This document shows positions 26,078-35,358 of a stretch of DNA of 64,000 nt, piece after piece. The stretch comes from Marmoricola sp. Leaf446. Its GTDB lineage: Bacteria; Actinomycetota; Actinomycetes; Propionibacteriales; Nocardioidaceae. A model generated the notes under the pieces. That model did no database searches, was not told where the DNA came from, and saw nothing but the letters and a program-made list of their open reading frames with translations. The stretch is taken from NCBI RefSeq assembly GCF_001424755.1, contig NZ_LMRF01000001.1, forward strand, positions 517,294 to 581,293. The letters are read 5' to 3'. Within the stretch, counting starts at the first letter, position 1. Each line of letters begins with the position of its first letter. A program made the translations under genes and the position numbers.

Positions 26078-27580
26078 ATGACCACCACCGAGGACCGGCC
26101 GGACACCGCTGCGGGTGCCACCGCGGGCATCGACGCCGTCGCCGACGTGGCGCGCCGGCTGCTGCCGGAGTCGGGGGTCATCACCGACCGCACCCGGCTG
26201 CGCACCTACGAGTGCGACGGGCTCGCCCACTACCGCGTCACCCCGGCGCTGGTGGTCATCCCCGAGGACGCCGACCAGGCCGCCGCGATCGTGCGCGCCT
26301 GCGCCGAGCACGCCGTGCCCTACGTCGCGCGCGGGTCGGGCACCGGCCTGTCGGGCGGCGCGCTGCCCCACGCCGAGGGCGTGCTCGTCGTGACCTCGCG
26401 GATGCGGACCATCCGCGAGGTGCGCCGCGAGGACCAGCGCGCGGTGGTCGAGCCCGGGGTGATCAACCTCGACGTCACCAAGGCCGCCACCCCGCAGGGC
26501 TACTACTACGCCCCGGACCCCTCGAGCCAGCAGATCTGCTCGATCGGCGGCAACGTCGCCGAGAACAGCGGGGGCGCGCACTGCCTGAAGTACGGCTTCA
26601 CCACCAACCACGTCACCGGCGCCGACTTCATCACCCCGGCTGGCGACCAGGTCACCCTCGGCGGGGCCGCACCCGACGCCCCGGGCTACGACCTGCTCGG
26701 GGCCGTCGTCGGCTCCGAGGGCACGCTCGGCATCGTCACCGCGACCACGGTCAAGCTGGTCCGGCTGCCCGAGGAGGTCCGCACGATCCTGGTGGGCTTC
26801 GAGTCCACCGACCAGGCGGGTGCGGCCACCTCGGCGATCATCTCCGCCGGCATCGTGCCCGCGGCCATCGAGATGATGGACGCGCTCGCGATCGAGGCCG
26901 CCGAGGCGGCCGTGCACTGCAACTACCCCGACGGCGCCGGCGCCGTGCTCGTCATCGAGCTCGACGGTGCCCGGGTCGAGGTCGAGGAGGAGTACGCCGA
27001 GGTCGCCCGCCTGTGCGAGGACAACGGCTCGTTCGAGCAGCGGCTCGCCACCGACCCGGCCGAGCGGGCGCTGATCTGGAAGGGCCGCAAGTCCGCCTTC
27101 GCGGCCGTGGGCCGGATCAGCCCCGACTACATCGTCCAGGACGGCGTCATCCCGCGCACCGCGCTGCCCGAGGTGCTGCGCGCCATTGCCGAGCTGTCCA
27201 GCTCGTCGGGCGTCCGCGTGGCCAACGTCTTCCACGCCGGCGACGGCAACCTGCACCCCCTGGTGCTCTTCGACGACTCCGTCGAGGGCGCCGGCGACGC
27301 GGCCGAGCAGGTCAGCGGCGCGATCCTCGACCTGTGCATCGAGCACGGCGGGTCGATCACCGGCGAGCACGGCGTGGGGATGGACAAGGCGAAGTACATG
27401 CCGCGGATGTACACCGACGAGGACCTCGACACCATGCAGCTGGTCCGGTGTGCCTTCGACCCGGCCAACATCTCCAACCCCGGCAAGGTCTTCCCGACCC
27501 CGCGCCTGTGCGGCGAGGTGCCGGGCCGCCACAAGGCCGCCCACCCGCTGCAGCAGGCCGGCCTGGCGGAGGTGTTCTGA
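26078..27580 (+). CDS. glcD: glycolate oxidase subunit GlcD (FAD-linked)
   Basis: A 500-residue PCMH-type flavoprotein that oxidises glycolate to glyoxylate. FAD binding is shown by RGSGTGLSGGALP (near 90) and SIGGNVAENSGGAHCLKYG. The C-terminal cap ends with GGSITGEHGVGMDKAKYM. The first 22 residues are low-complexity. The ATG at 26078 follows GAGGAGCAGGCG. With GlcE and GlcF it forms the membrane-associated oxidase; electrons pass to quinone. Confidence 0.95.
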   Translation: MTTTEDRPDTAAGATAGIDAVADVARRLLPESGVITDRTRLRTYECDGLAHYRVTPALVVIPEDADQAAAIVRACAEHAVPYVARGSGTGLSGGALPHAEGVLVVTSRMRTIREVRREDQRAVVEPGVINLDVTKAATPQGYYYAPDPSSQQICSIGGNVAENSGGAHCLKYGFTTNHVTGADFITPAGDQVTLGGAAPDAPGYDLLGAVVGSEGTLGIVTATTVKLVRLPEEVRTILVGFESTDQAGAATSAIISAGIVPAAIEMMDALAIEAAEAAVHCNYPDGAGAVLVIELDGARVEVEEEYAEVARLCEDNGSFEQRLATDPAERALIWKGRKSAFAAVGRISPDYIVQDGVIPRTALPEVLRAIAELSSSSGVRVANVFHAGDGNLHPLVLFDDSVEGAGDAAEQVSGAILDLCIEHGGSITGEHGVGMDKAKYMPRMYTDEDLDTMQLVRCAFDPANISNPGKVFPTPRLCGEVPGRHKAAHPLQQAGLAEVF

Positions 27581-27582
27581 GG

Positions 27583-28839
27583 ATGACGACCCAGACCCTC
27601 GACGCGTCCGCCCGCGAGGCGGTCGGCTCGGCGTGCGCGCAGGTCGACGAGCCCGGTGCCGGTGACCACGTCGACGGCGTCGTGCCCGGGCTGGTGGCCC
27701 GGCCCGCCGACACCGACCAGGTCGCCGAGGTGCTGCGCGCCGCAGCGGCCCACGGGCTGAGCGTGGTGCCCCGCGGCGGCGGCACCAAGCTGTCGTGGGG
27801 CGTCGCGCCCCGCAGCGCCGACGTGCTGCTCGACGTCGGCGCCCTCGACCAGGTCCTCGACCACGCCGCCGGTGACCTCATCGTCGCCGCGCAGGCCGGG
27901 TGCCGGCTCGCCGACCTGCAGGACCGCGTCGCCCAGGGCGGCCAGCGGCTCGCCCTCGACGAGACCGTGCCGGGCACGACGGTGGGCGGCATGCTCGCCG
28001 CCAACACCAGCGGGCCGCGCCGCACGGCCGTGGGCTCCGCGCGCGACCTGCTCATCGGCATCACGATGGTCCGCGCCGACGGCGTGGTGGCCAAGGCCGG
28101 GGGACGGGTGGTCAAGAACGTCGCCGGCTACGACCTCGGCAAGCTGCTGATCGGCTCGGCCGGCACCCTCGGCGTCATCACCGACGCGACCTTCCGGCTC
28201 CACCCCGTGCCCGCGGCGTCGCGCTGGGTCAGCGTCCCCGTGGCCGACCCGGCCGAGGCGCTCCGGGTGACGCAGGCCGTGCTGCACGCGCAGGTGGTCC
28301 CCGCGGCCGTCGAGGTCGGCTGGGCCGACGGCGCCGGCACCGTCTCGGTGCTGCTCGAGGGCCGCGTCGACGGCGTGGCGGGTCGCACCGAGGCCACCCG
28401 GGCCCTGCTCGGCGAGGCGGCGACCGACTCCGAGGACGCCCCGGCGGGCGGCGCGACGTACCCCTGGGACACCACCGCCACCGGCGACGACCGGGCCACC
28501 GCACTCAAGCTGACCTTCGAGCTCTCGGCGCTCGGCGACGTGCTCGCCGCGACCGCGGGCACGACCGCGCAGGTGCGCGGCTCGGCCGGCTCCGGCGTGC
28601 TGTACGCCGCGCTGCCGGCGGGGACCGGCCCCGACGAGGCCGCGACCGTGCTCGACCGGCTGCGTCGCGTCTGCTCCCAGCGGGGTGGCGCGGCCGTGGT
28701 CGTCGACGCCCCGGCGGCCGTCAAGGCGGCGCTCGACGTGTGGGGCCCGGTGCCGGCGCTGGAGCTGATGCGCCGCGTGAAGGACCAGTTCGACCCTGAC
28801 CACCGGCTCTCGCCGGGCCGCTTCGTGGGAGGCCTCTAG
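27583..28839 (+). CDS. glcE: glycolate oxidase subunit GlcE
   Basis: A 418-residue second FAD-binding subunit. The PCMH domain contains VPRGGGTKLSWG, TVGGMLAANTSGP and the KNVAGYDLGKLLIGSAGTLG stretch typical of GlcE. It lacks the longer catalytic cap of GlcD. It begins two bases after the glcD stop and ends two bases before glcF, so the three oxidase subunits are one unit. Confidence 0.94.
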   Translation: MTTQTLDASAREAVGSACAQVDEPGAGDHVDGVVPGLVARPADTDQVAEVLRAAAAHGLSVVPRGGGTKLSWGVAPRSADVLLDVGALDQVLDHAAGDLIVAAQAGCRLADLQDRVAQGGQRLALDETVPGTTVGGMLAANTSGPRRTAVGSARDLLIGITMVRADGVVAKAGGRVVKNVAGYDLGKLLIGSAGTLGVITDATFRLHPVPAASRWVSVPVADPAEALRVTQAVLHAQVVPAAVEVGWADGAGTVSVLLEGRVDGVAGRTEATRALLGEAATDSEDAPAGGATYPWDTTATGDDRATALKLTFELSALGDVLAATAGTTAQVRGSAGSGVLYAALPAGTGPDEAATVLDRLRRVCSQRGGAAVVVDAPAAVKAALDVWGPVPALELMRRVKDQFDPDHRLSPGRFVGGL

Positions 28840-28841
28840 CC

Positions 28842-30260
28842 ATGACCGACACCAGCCAGCGCGACACCTCCGGCACGCTCGGGGAGATGGGCACGGTCGT
28901 GGAGACCGGTGACCGCGCCGGGGCCGTCGACTGGGGCACCCCCGCTCCCGGTGGTGCCTTCGACGCCCACAAGCCGCCGGACGCCGCCCTCATCGGCGAC
29001 TGCGTGCACTGCGGCTTCTGCCTGCCCACCTGCCCGACCTACGTGCTGTGGGGGGAGGAGATGGACAGCCCCCGCGGGCGCATCTACCTGATGAAGGAGG
29101 GGCTCGAGGGCGAGCCGATGGACGACGAGATGGTCGGCCACATCGACGCCTGCCTGGGCTGCATGGCCTGCGTGACCGCGTGTCCCTCGGGCGTGCAGTA
29201 CGACGTCCTCATCGAGCAGACCCGCAACCAGGTCGAGCGCCGCCACGACCGCACCGTCGCCGACCGCGCGCTGCGCGGCCTGATCTTCGCACTCTTCCCG
29301 CACCCCAAGCGGCTCAAGCTGCTGCGCGGCCCGCTCAAGGCCATGCAGCGCACCGGCCTCGACCGGGCGATGCGCCGCACCGGCCTGCTCGACCGGATCT
29401 CCCCGCAGCTGGCCGTCATGGAGAGCCTGGCGCCGCAGCTGGGCAAGCCGCAGCCGCTGCCGGAGTACATCCACGCCACCGGCGAGCGCCGGATGGTCGT
29501 GGGGATGCTCGTCGGCTGCGTGCAGGGCGCGTTCTTCCCCGGCGTGAACTCCGCGACCGCGCGGGTGCTGCGCGCCGAGGGCTGCGACGTCGTCGTGCCC
29601 GCCTCGCAGGGCTGCTGCGGCGCGCTGTCGGCCCACAACGGCCGCGAGCCCGAGGCCCAGGACTTCGCCCGGCGGCTCGTCGACTCCTTCGAGGACTCCG
29701 GCGTCGAGCGGGTCGTGGTCAACGCGGCCGGCTGCGGCTCCACGATGAAGGAGTACGCCGCCCTGCTGGCCGACGACCCGGCGTACGCCTCCCGCGCGCA
29801 GGCGTTCGCCGAGAAGGTCCGCGACGTCTCGGAGATCCTCGTCGAGCTCGGTCCGGTGGCCCCGCGGCACCCGCTCGAGATGACGATCGCCTACCACGAC
29901 GCCTGCCACCTCGCCCACGCCCAGGGCGTCCGCTCCGAGCCGCGTCAGCTGCTCGAGGCCATCCCCGGGCTGGAGCTGCGCGAGATCGCCGAGGCCGAGA
30001 TCTGCTGCGGCTCGGCCGGCATCTACAACGTGCTCAACCCCGAGCCCGCCCGTGAGCTGGGGGACCGCAAGGCCGCCAACATCGTGCGGACCGGTGCGCA
30101 GGTGCTGGTCACCGCCAACCCGGGCTGCCTGATGCAGGTGACCTCGGCGATCGAGCGCGCCGGCCACCCGATGGGCATGGCCCACACCATCGAGGTGCTC
30201 GACGCCTCGATCCAGGGCGCGCCCGCCAGCGTGCTCCTCCCCGACCAGACGGCCTCCTAG
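28842..30260 (+). CDS. glcF: glycolate oxidase iron-sulfur subunit GlcF
   Basis: A 472-residue subunit carrying two [4Fe-4S] ferredoxin motifs, CVHCGFCLPTCPTY (54-67) and CLGCMACVTACPSG (near 104-117). Two CCG (heterodisulfide-reductase type) domains follow, with QGCCGALSAHNG and CCGSAGIYN. It moves electrons from the GlcDE flavins to the quinone pool at the membrane. An N-terminal extension of about 45 residues precedes the first cluster and is longer than in E. coli GlcF. Confidence 0.95.
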   Translation: MTDTSQRDTSGTLGEMGTVVETGDRAGAVDWGTPAPGGAFDAHKPPDAALIGDCVHCGFCLPTCPTYVLWGEEMDSPRGRIYLMKEGLEGEPMDDEMVGHIDACLGCMACVTACPSGVQYDVLIEQTRNQVERRHDRTVADRALRGLIFALFPHPKRLKLLRGPLKAMQRTGLDRAMRRTGLLDRISPQLAVMESLAPQLGKPQPLPEYIHATGERRMVVGMLVGCVQGAFFPGVNSATARVLRAEGCDVVVPASQGCCGALSAHNGREPEAQDFARRLVDSFEDSGVERVVVNAAGCGSTMKEYAALLADDPAYASRAQAFAEKVRDVSEILVELGPVAPRHPLEMTIAYHDACHLAHAQGVRSEPRQLLEAIPGLELREIAEAEICCGSAGIYNVLNPEPARELGDRKAANIVRTGAQVLVTANPGCLMQVTSAIERAGHPMGMAHTIEVLDASIQGAPASVLLPDQTAS

Positions 30261-30335
30261 GCCCACACTTCAGCGCAACGCACCGCACCACCCGCCCGCA
30301 CCACCACGACCTCACCACGAACAGGGAGTAGTCAC

Positions 30336-32096
30336 ATGTTCCAGCAGGACCTGAATCCGGTAGGGGGGTCACTGGCCCTGTCCGCCCTGTGCGCGGCCAT
30401 CCCCCTCGTCACGCTGTTCGTGCTGCTGGGAGGCCTGCGCCTCAAGGCGTGGGTGGCCGGCCTGATCTCGCTCGCCGTCGCCCTGGTCGTGGCCGTCGCG
30501 CTGTTCAAGATGCCGGTCGGCCAGGCGCTGCTCGCCGGCACCGAGGGGGCCGCGTTCGGCTTCTTCCCGATCCTGTGGATCGTCATCAACGCGATCTGGG
30601 TCTACAACCTGACCGTGGCCAGCGGCCACTTCGACGTGCTGCGCCGCTCGTTCGAGAAGGTCAGCCCCGACCAGCGGATCCAGGCGATCATCATCGCCTT
30701 CTGCTTCGGCGCCCTGCTCGAGGCGCTCGCCGGCTTCGGCACCCCGGTCGCGATCAGCGTCGTGATGCTGATGGCGCTGGGCTTCCAGCCCCTCAAGGCC
30801 GCGACCGTCGCCCTGATCGCCAACACCGCCCCGGTCGCCTTCGGCGCCCTGGCCACCCCGATCGTCACGCTCGCCTCGGTCACCTCGGGCGTCAACGACG
30901 ACCCGCGCCTCAACATCGACACGCTCGGCGGCATGGTCGGTCGCCAGACCCCGATCCTCGCGGTCCTGGTGCCGCTGGTGCTGGTGTTCGTCGTCGACGG
31001 CAAGCGCGGCGTACGCCAGATGTGGCTGCCCTCGATCGTCTGCGGCCTCGCCTTCGGCCTCGCCCAGTTCGTGGCCGCCAACTACATCTCGGTGCCGCTG
31101 GCCGACATCGTCGCCGCCCTGGTCGCCGCCGGCGCCGTGGTGGGCCTGCTCCGCGTCTGGAAGCCCGCCCACGAGCTGACCGCCGCCGAGGTGGACCGCG
31201 AGACCGAGGCCGCGGACGGTGCCGACGGCGGCTCCGGCAGCGCCCCCTCGAAGCGCCGCCAGCCCTCGGGCATCTCCACCTCGGTGACCTCCTCCACCGG
31301 GCGGGGCGGCACCGCGACGGCGCGCGACACCGCGACGTCGGACAGCAGCGCCGACGTGGTCCGCGCCTACGCGCCGTACGCCGTGATCATCGCGATCTTC
31401 TCGATCACCAACATCCCGGCCGTCAAGGAGTTCCTGGCCGAGAAGCCGTTCACCTTCGCCTTCGCCTGGCCCGGCCTGGAGGTCCTCAACACGGCCGGTG
31501 AGCCCGTGTCGACGACGATGTTCAACTTCAACTGGCTGCCCGCGGCCGGCACGCTGATGATCTTCGCCGGTCTCATCACGATGGTGATCCTCAAGCTCTC
31601 GCCGGCCAAGGCGTTCAAGACCTACCTGGAGACCTACGTCGAGCTGAAGTCCGCGATCATCACCGTGATGGCGGTGCTCGCCCTGGCCTACGTGATGAAC
31701 CTGTCGGGCCAGACCGGCTCGCTCGGTGCCTGGCTCGCCGGTGCCGGCGCGGCGTTCGCGATCATCTCGCCGATCCTGGGCTGGATCGGCGTCGCGGTCA
31801 CCGGCTCGGACACCTCGGCCAACGCGCTCTTCGGTGCGCTGCAGGTGCAGACGGCCGTCGAGGCCGGCCTCGACCCGGTGCTGATGGCCTCGGCCAACAC
31901 CTCGGGCGGCGTGCTCGGCAAGATGGTCAGCCCGCAGAACCTCGCCATCGCGGCCGCCGCGGTCGGCCTCGCCGGGCGCGAGGGCGACATCTTCCGCAAG
32001 GTCATCGGCTGGAGCCTCGGCCTGCTCGTGCTGATGTGCGTCATCGTCGGTCTGCAGGCCACCCCGGTGCTCAGCTGGATGGTGCCCGGGAGCTGA
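30336..32096 (+). CDS. L-lactate/glycolate permease (LctP family)
   Basis: A 586-residue transporter with about twelve or more membrane segments, of the LctP/GlcA family that imports lactate and glycolate with protons. Family blocks include AFGFFPILWIVINAIW, AGFGTPVAISVVML and GVAVTGSDTSANALFG. A hydrophilic Ser/Thr/Gly-rich loop of about 70 residues (roughly 285-345) is inserted between membrane segments. It follows the oxidase operon by 75 bases, so glycolate uptake is the likely task; lactate cannot be excluded. GGGAG precedes the ATG. Confidence 0.92.
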   Translation: MFQQDLNPVGGSLALSALCAAIPLVTLFVLLGGLRLKAWVAGLISLAVALVVAVALFKMPVGQALLAGTEGAAFGFFPILWIVINAIWVYNLTVASGHFDVLRRSFEKVSPDQRIQAIIIAFCFGALLEALAGFGTPVAISVVMLMALGFQPLKAATVALIANTAPVAFGALATPIVTLASVTSGVNDDPRLNIDTLGGMVGRQTPILAVLVPLVLVFVVDGKRGVRQMWLPSIVCGLAFGLAQFVAANYISVPLADIVAALVAAGAVVGLLRVWKPAHELTAAEVDRETEAADGADGGSGSAPSKRRQPSGISTSVTSSTGRGGTATARDTATSDSSADVVRAYAPYAVIIAIFSITNIPAVKEFLAEKPFTFAFAWPGLEVLNTAGEPVSTTMFNFNWLPAAGTLMIFAGLITMVILKLSPAKAFKTYLETYVELKSAIITVMAVLALAYVMNLSGQTGSLGAWLAGAGAAFAIISPILGWIGVAVTGSDTSANALFGALQVQTAVEAGLDPVLMASANTSGGVLGKMVSPQNLAIAAAAVGLAGREGDIFRKVIGWSLGLLVLMCVIVGLQATPVLSWMVPGS

Positions 32097-32112
32097 TCGA
32101 CGCACCGACCCC

Positions 32113-32151
32113 ACGACGCCGACCGGGCAGAGGCTGCCCGGTCGGCGTCGT
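32113..32151. terminator. strong bidirectional hairpin terminator
   Basis: A perfect 18-bp stem (32113-32130 with 32134-32151) with loop AGG ends on the first base of the opposing ligase-like gene's stop codon. It lies 17 bases after the permease stop and can serve both convergent genes. Confidence 0.8.
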
Positions 32152-32657
32152 CACGTCCGGAGGTCGAAGCGGCGCAGGTGCGTCCACGGCCCGCCGTCGT
32201 AGCGCCACAGCTCCAGCGCCACGCCGGTGCACTCCCACGGCTCGAACCCCGACCGCAGCCGCTCCACGGTGGCGCGTGCCTCGTCGGCGTCGACCTTGTT
32301 CTGCACCGTGACGTGCAGCGACAGCGGCTGGGCGTCCTGGCGGGTGAGGTGGTCGTGCCAGCGCTCCTGCAAGCCCGCGTGCAGGTCGACCAGCGGGGGA
32401 CAGCCGAGCCGGTACGCCGCCCCGCGGCCCAGCGGGCGGACCTCCTCGACGGCGACCGGCAGCCGCGGCCGGTCGGCGGCGGACCCGAGCGCGTCCTCGA
32501 CGTCGGGGCGCAGGGCGGCGGGCAGGGCGTGGAACAGGGTGACGTGGGCGCCCACCGCGGTCCGGCCGGCCGGGAACAGCTCGCGCCGCTCGGCCTCGAA
32601 CCGCTCCTGGGTGGGCTCGTCGAGCAGCAGCGTCACGATCAGCGGGGAGTCGGCCAC
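32151..32657 (-). CDS. 2'-5' RNA ligase / 2H phosphoesterase family protein
   Basis: A 168-residue protein of the 2H phosphoesterase fold. The two catalytic HxT motifs are HVTLFH (38-43) and HVTVQN (near 119). The family includes 2'-5' RNA ligases and cyclic phosphodiesterases that act on RNA ends. The GTG at 32655-32657 is chosen because residues further upstream are Arg-rich and non-conserved. The gene is divergent from a hotdog thioesterase and its natural substrate is unknown. Confidence 0.82.
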   Translation of the reverse strand: MADSPLIVTLLLDEPTQERFEAERRELFPAGRTAVGAHVTLFHALPAALRPDVEDALGSAADRPRLPVAVEEVRPLGRGAAYRLGCPPLVDLHAGLQERWHDHLTRQDAQPLSLHVTVQNKVDADEARATVERLRSGFEPWECTGVALELWRYDGGPWTHLRRFDLRT

Positions 32658-32727
32658 CGCACCATCGTGACGGCCCCCTCCACACGGGCGGGTGCGCCGC
32701 CGCCCCCGGCGCTGGTTGACTGCCCGC

Positions 32728-33138
32728 ATGAGCGACTCACCGTTCCCCCCCGGCATGGAGACCACCGGCCAGTTCGCGGACTGGCTCGGCATCGAGCTCG
32801 TCGAGACGACCGGCGACCGCGTCGTCGCGACGTGGTCGGCCCAGCCCAAGCTGCACCAGCCCTACGGCATCGTCCACGGCGGCGTGCACTGCAGCGTGGT
32901 GGAGACCCTCGCCAGCATCGGGGGCGCGTTCTGGCTCGGCGAGAAGGGCCAGGTCGTCGGCGTCAACAACAACACCGACTTCTACAAGGCGGTCCGCGAG
33001 GGCACGCTCACCTCGACCGCCACCCCGGTCCACCGCGGGCGCTCCCAGCAGGTCTGGGCCGTCGAGACGGTCTCCGAGGAGGGCAAGGTCGTCTCGCGGG
33101 GCCAGGTGCGCCTGCAGAACCTGTACGCCGAGGGCTGA
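32728..33138 (+). CDS. hotdog-fold thioesterase (PaaI family)
   Basis: A 136-residue single hotdog domain. Typical blocks are QPYGIVHGGVHCSVVETLASIG, with the catalytic-region HGG, and NNNTDFYKAVREGTLTSTA. Such proteins hydrolyse acyl- or phenylacetyl-type CoA thioesters as tetramers. The ATG at 32728 gives a normal N-terminus. The gene converges on the ATP-grasp gene with 15 bases between the stops. The substrate is not predictable from context. Confidence 0.87.
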   Translation: MSDSPFPPGMETTGQFADWLGIELVETTGDRVVATWSAQPKLHQPYGIVHGGVHCSVVETLASIGGAFWLGEKGQVVGVNNNTDFYKAVREGTLTSTATPVHRGRSQQVWAVETVSEEGKVVSRGQVRLQNLYAEG

Positions 33139-33153
33139 GCCGCCCCGTCGGTC

Positions 33154-34440
33154 TCAGTCCAGCGTGGGCAGGTTGTCGCTGACCCGCTGGGTGCGCCACA
33201 GCAGCTGCTGGCCGTACGCCGGCTCGAGGGCGTCGCTGATCACGTGGGGCACGACCCGGCTGTAGTAGTCGGTGACCGGGCCGTCGGACTCGCGGACGAT
33301 GCCACCGGCGGCCTCGCCGTCGACGATCCACGACCCGACCATCGCGTAGTTGTCGCCGTCGGCGGCGGTGCCGAAGTTGGGCAGCTCGACGTACTGCTGG
33401 TAGACCATCCGGTCGCCGGCGTACGCCCCGTCCTTGACGACCTCGGTGCCGTCGGCGCGGTGGACGACGATGTTGTCGCCCTCCCGGCCGCGCAGCGGCT
33501 TGGCGATCCACTCCTCGAGGTCGCGCGGCTCGTCGAAGTACGCCGGGAGCAGGTAGGGGCACTCGGGCCACATCTCCCACAGCACCGGCAGCAGCGCCTT
33601 GGTCGAGAGCAGCACCTTCCACGCCGGCTCGACCCACTTCACGGGGCTGAGCTCGGCGCCCGCGAGCAGGATCTGCCCGACGGGGTCCTCCTCGAGCATC
33701 GACTCCCAGGGATAGAGCTTGAAGGCGGCGCGGATCTCCTCGCCGTTGGCGTCCAGGAAGCGACCACGGCCGGGCTGGCTGACGTGCTCGTTCCACTGGA
33801 TCAGCTCGATCGGCTGCACCGAGACCGTGAGCCCGGCCTGGGAGGCGGTGTCGGCCATGTAGTGGACGGTCATCTCCTCCTCGCCGGAGGTGTCGGCCTG
33901 GCTGTGGAACAGGTGCAGCCGGTGACCGGGCACGCGGCCCTGCCGGGCGAGCTCGCGCCAGCGGTCGACGAGCCGCTCGTGCAGGCTGTTCCACTGGTCG
34001 GTGTCCTCGGAGAAGGACAGGTCCTCCTTCCAGTGCCACTGCGCCACGGCGGTCTCCACGAGCCCGGTCGGGGTGTCGCCGTTGAGCTCCATCATCCGCA
34101 GGTCGATGCCGTCGTAGCGCAGGTCGAACCGGCCGTAGACGCTCGGGTCGCCCCGTCGGATCGAGTCGCGGACGTGCTCGAGCGTCCCGCGGGGCAGCCG
34201 CAGCGCGTCCTCGTCGAGGTCGCGCAGCATCTTCGGCACCGCCTCCAGGCACATCCCCCAGAGCTGCTCGGTGGCCTTCTCCATCACCTCGACCTCGTCG
34301 CCGGTGAACTCGTACCACGCCGCCTCGTTCCAGTACGGCGCCGTGCCCCCGCCGGGCAGGTCGGTCTCGGGGAAGATCAGGCCCTGCTGCTTGACCGTCT
34401 GGAGGAACTTCGGACGCGGGACGCTGCTGTGCCGCCACAT
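33154..34440 (-). CDS. glutathionylspermidine synthase-like ATP-grasp amidoligase (YgiC/YjfC-like)
   Basis: A 428-residue ATP-grasp peptide ligase of the family named for the C-terminal half of glutathionylspermidine synthase. Characteristic parts are YGRFDLRYDG, MMELNGDTPTGLVE (ATP/Mg site), AKPLRGREGDNI and QYVELPNF. Members form an amide bond between a carboxylate and an amine, but actinobacteria lack glutathione, so the real substrates are unknown. It is the last of four genes with DUF350, a lipoprotein and a K+ channel, an arrangement related to E. coli ygiBC and yjfLMC. Confidence 0.9.
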   Translation of the reverse strand: MWRHSSVPRPKFLQTVKQQGLIFPETDLPGGGTAPYWNEAAWYEFTGDEVEVMEKATEQLWGMCLEAVPKMLRDLDEDALRLPRGTLEHVRDSIRRGDPSVYGRFDLRYDGIDLRMMELNGDTPTGLVETAVAQWHWKEDLSFSEDTDQWNSLHERLVDRWRELARQGRVPGHRLHLFHSQADTSGEEEMTVHYMADTASQAGLTVSVQPIELIQWNEHVSQPGRGRFLDANGEEIRAAFKLYPWESMLEEDPVGQILLAGAELSPVKWVEPAWKVLLSTKALLPVLWEMWPECPYLLPAYFDEPRDLEEWIAKPLRGREGDNIVVHRADGTEVVKDGAYAGDRMVYQQYVELPNFGTAADGDNYAMVGSWIVDGEAAGGIVRESDGPVTDYYSRVVPHVISDALEPAYGQQLLWRTQRVSDNLPTLD

Positions 34441-34460
34441 GGCGAGGGCTCCCGGTCCGC

Positions 34461-34901
34461 TCAGGCGATCGAGGCGCAGACGATGGCCGAGATGGCCAGC
34501 GTCGAGGCCGCGCTCAGCACGGCCAGGGGCACCACCGGTCCGGGGGTGCACACCACGGCGCGCAGGTTGCCGGGGGTCACCAGGTCGATGGCCACCAGCA
34601 TCACGGCGTTGAGGGCGCAGCCGACCAGCCCGAAGACCAGCGTCCACAGCAGGGCGTAGCCGAGGTCGGTGTCGCCGTTGGTCCAGATCGCGGTGAACAC
34701 CACCGCGCCGTTGCCGATGACCCAGGCGCCCGCGACGGTGGCGGCGGAGTAGGACGCCGCGTGCTCGGTCGAGCCGAGCAGGTGCCGGCCGAGGTGCCCG
34801 GGGGTGAGCAGGTCGAGCACGAGGTAGGCCACGACCAGCACGGCGCCGGCGAGGACGGCGTACACGACGGCGTGGTAGAGCGCGGTCCAGAGGTCGAACA
34901 T
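34461..34901 (-). CDS. DUF350 family membrane protein (YjfL-like)
   Basis: A 146-residue membrane protein with four predicted helices (about 8-32, 50-72, 82-105 and 120-145). It matches the DUF350 pattern of two repeated pairs, each helix pair joined by a DLLTPG/DLVTPG turn. These internal repeats show that it arose by duplication. Function is unknown; in E. coli the homologue yjfL accompanies the same ATP-grasp ligase family. It begins 37 bases after the lipoprotein gene and ends 20 bases before the ligase. Confidence 0.85.
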   Translation of the reverse strand: MFDLWTALYHAVVYAVLAGAVLVVAYLVLDLLTPGHLGRHLLGSTEHAASYSAATVAGAWVIGNGAVVFTAIWTNGDTDLGYALLWTLVFGLVGCALNAVMLVAIDLVTPGNLRAVVCTPGPVVPLAVLSAASTLAISAIVCASIA

Positions 34902-34938
34902 GGGCGGCCTTTCGGTCGGTCGGGAGCCGGCGGGCGGC

Positions 34939-35358
34939 TCAGGAGGAGGAGACGCCCTTGGAGGAGCCGAAGCCCCCGGACTTGGAGTAGGACTTGAACG
35001 ACGAGGCCCCGTCGGCGGGGAGCCCGCCCCGCTGCACGCTGCGCCCGGAGCTGACCAGGCCGGAGCCGTTGAAGGTGCCGCCCGAGACCGGCGACCCGAT
35101 GGCGGGGATGGAGCGTGCGGACTGGGTGCCGAGGTAGTACCAGAAGAAGCCGGTGCCGATCGAGCCGTTGTTGCCGTCGTAGTCCTCGGGCTCGTCGCTG
35201 TCGTCGCACAGCGAGTCGTCGGCCCGCTCCTGGGTCTCCGGGTCGACGCACACGGCCGCGACGTCGGGGTCGCCGCCGCAGCCGCTGAGGCTCGAGGCGG
35301 CGAGGACGGTGAGCCCGAGCGGGACGGCCCGGCTGGCGCGACGGAGGGTGGTGGTCAT
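34939..35358 (-). CDS. small lipoprotein (YgiB/YjfM-like position)
   Basis: A 139-residue secreted lipoprotein. A basic start and hydrophobic core end in the lipobox LSGC (Cys about 27). The mature part is acidic first, with GNNGSIGTGFFWYYLG in the centre, then Ser/Gly-rich (SSFKSYSKSGGFGSSKG). FFWYY and the Ser-Gly tail recall the DUF1190 (YgiB) proteins coupled to YgiC-type ligases. The match is by eye and not certain. The ATG overlaps the channel stop (ATGA). Confidence 0.75.
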   Translation of the reverse strand: MTTTLRRASRAVPLGLTVLAASSLSGCGGDPDVAAVCVDPETQERADDSLCDDSDEPEDYDGNNGSIGTGFFWYYLGTQSARSIPAIGSPVSGGTFNGSGLVSSGRSVQRGGLPADGASSFKSYSKSGGFGSSKGVSSS

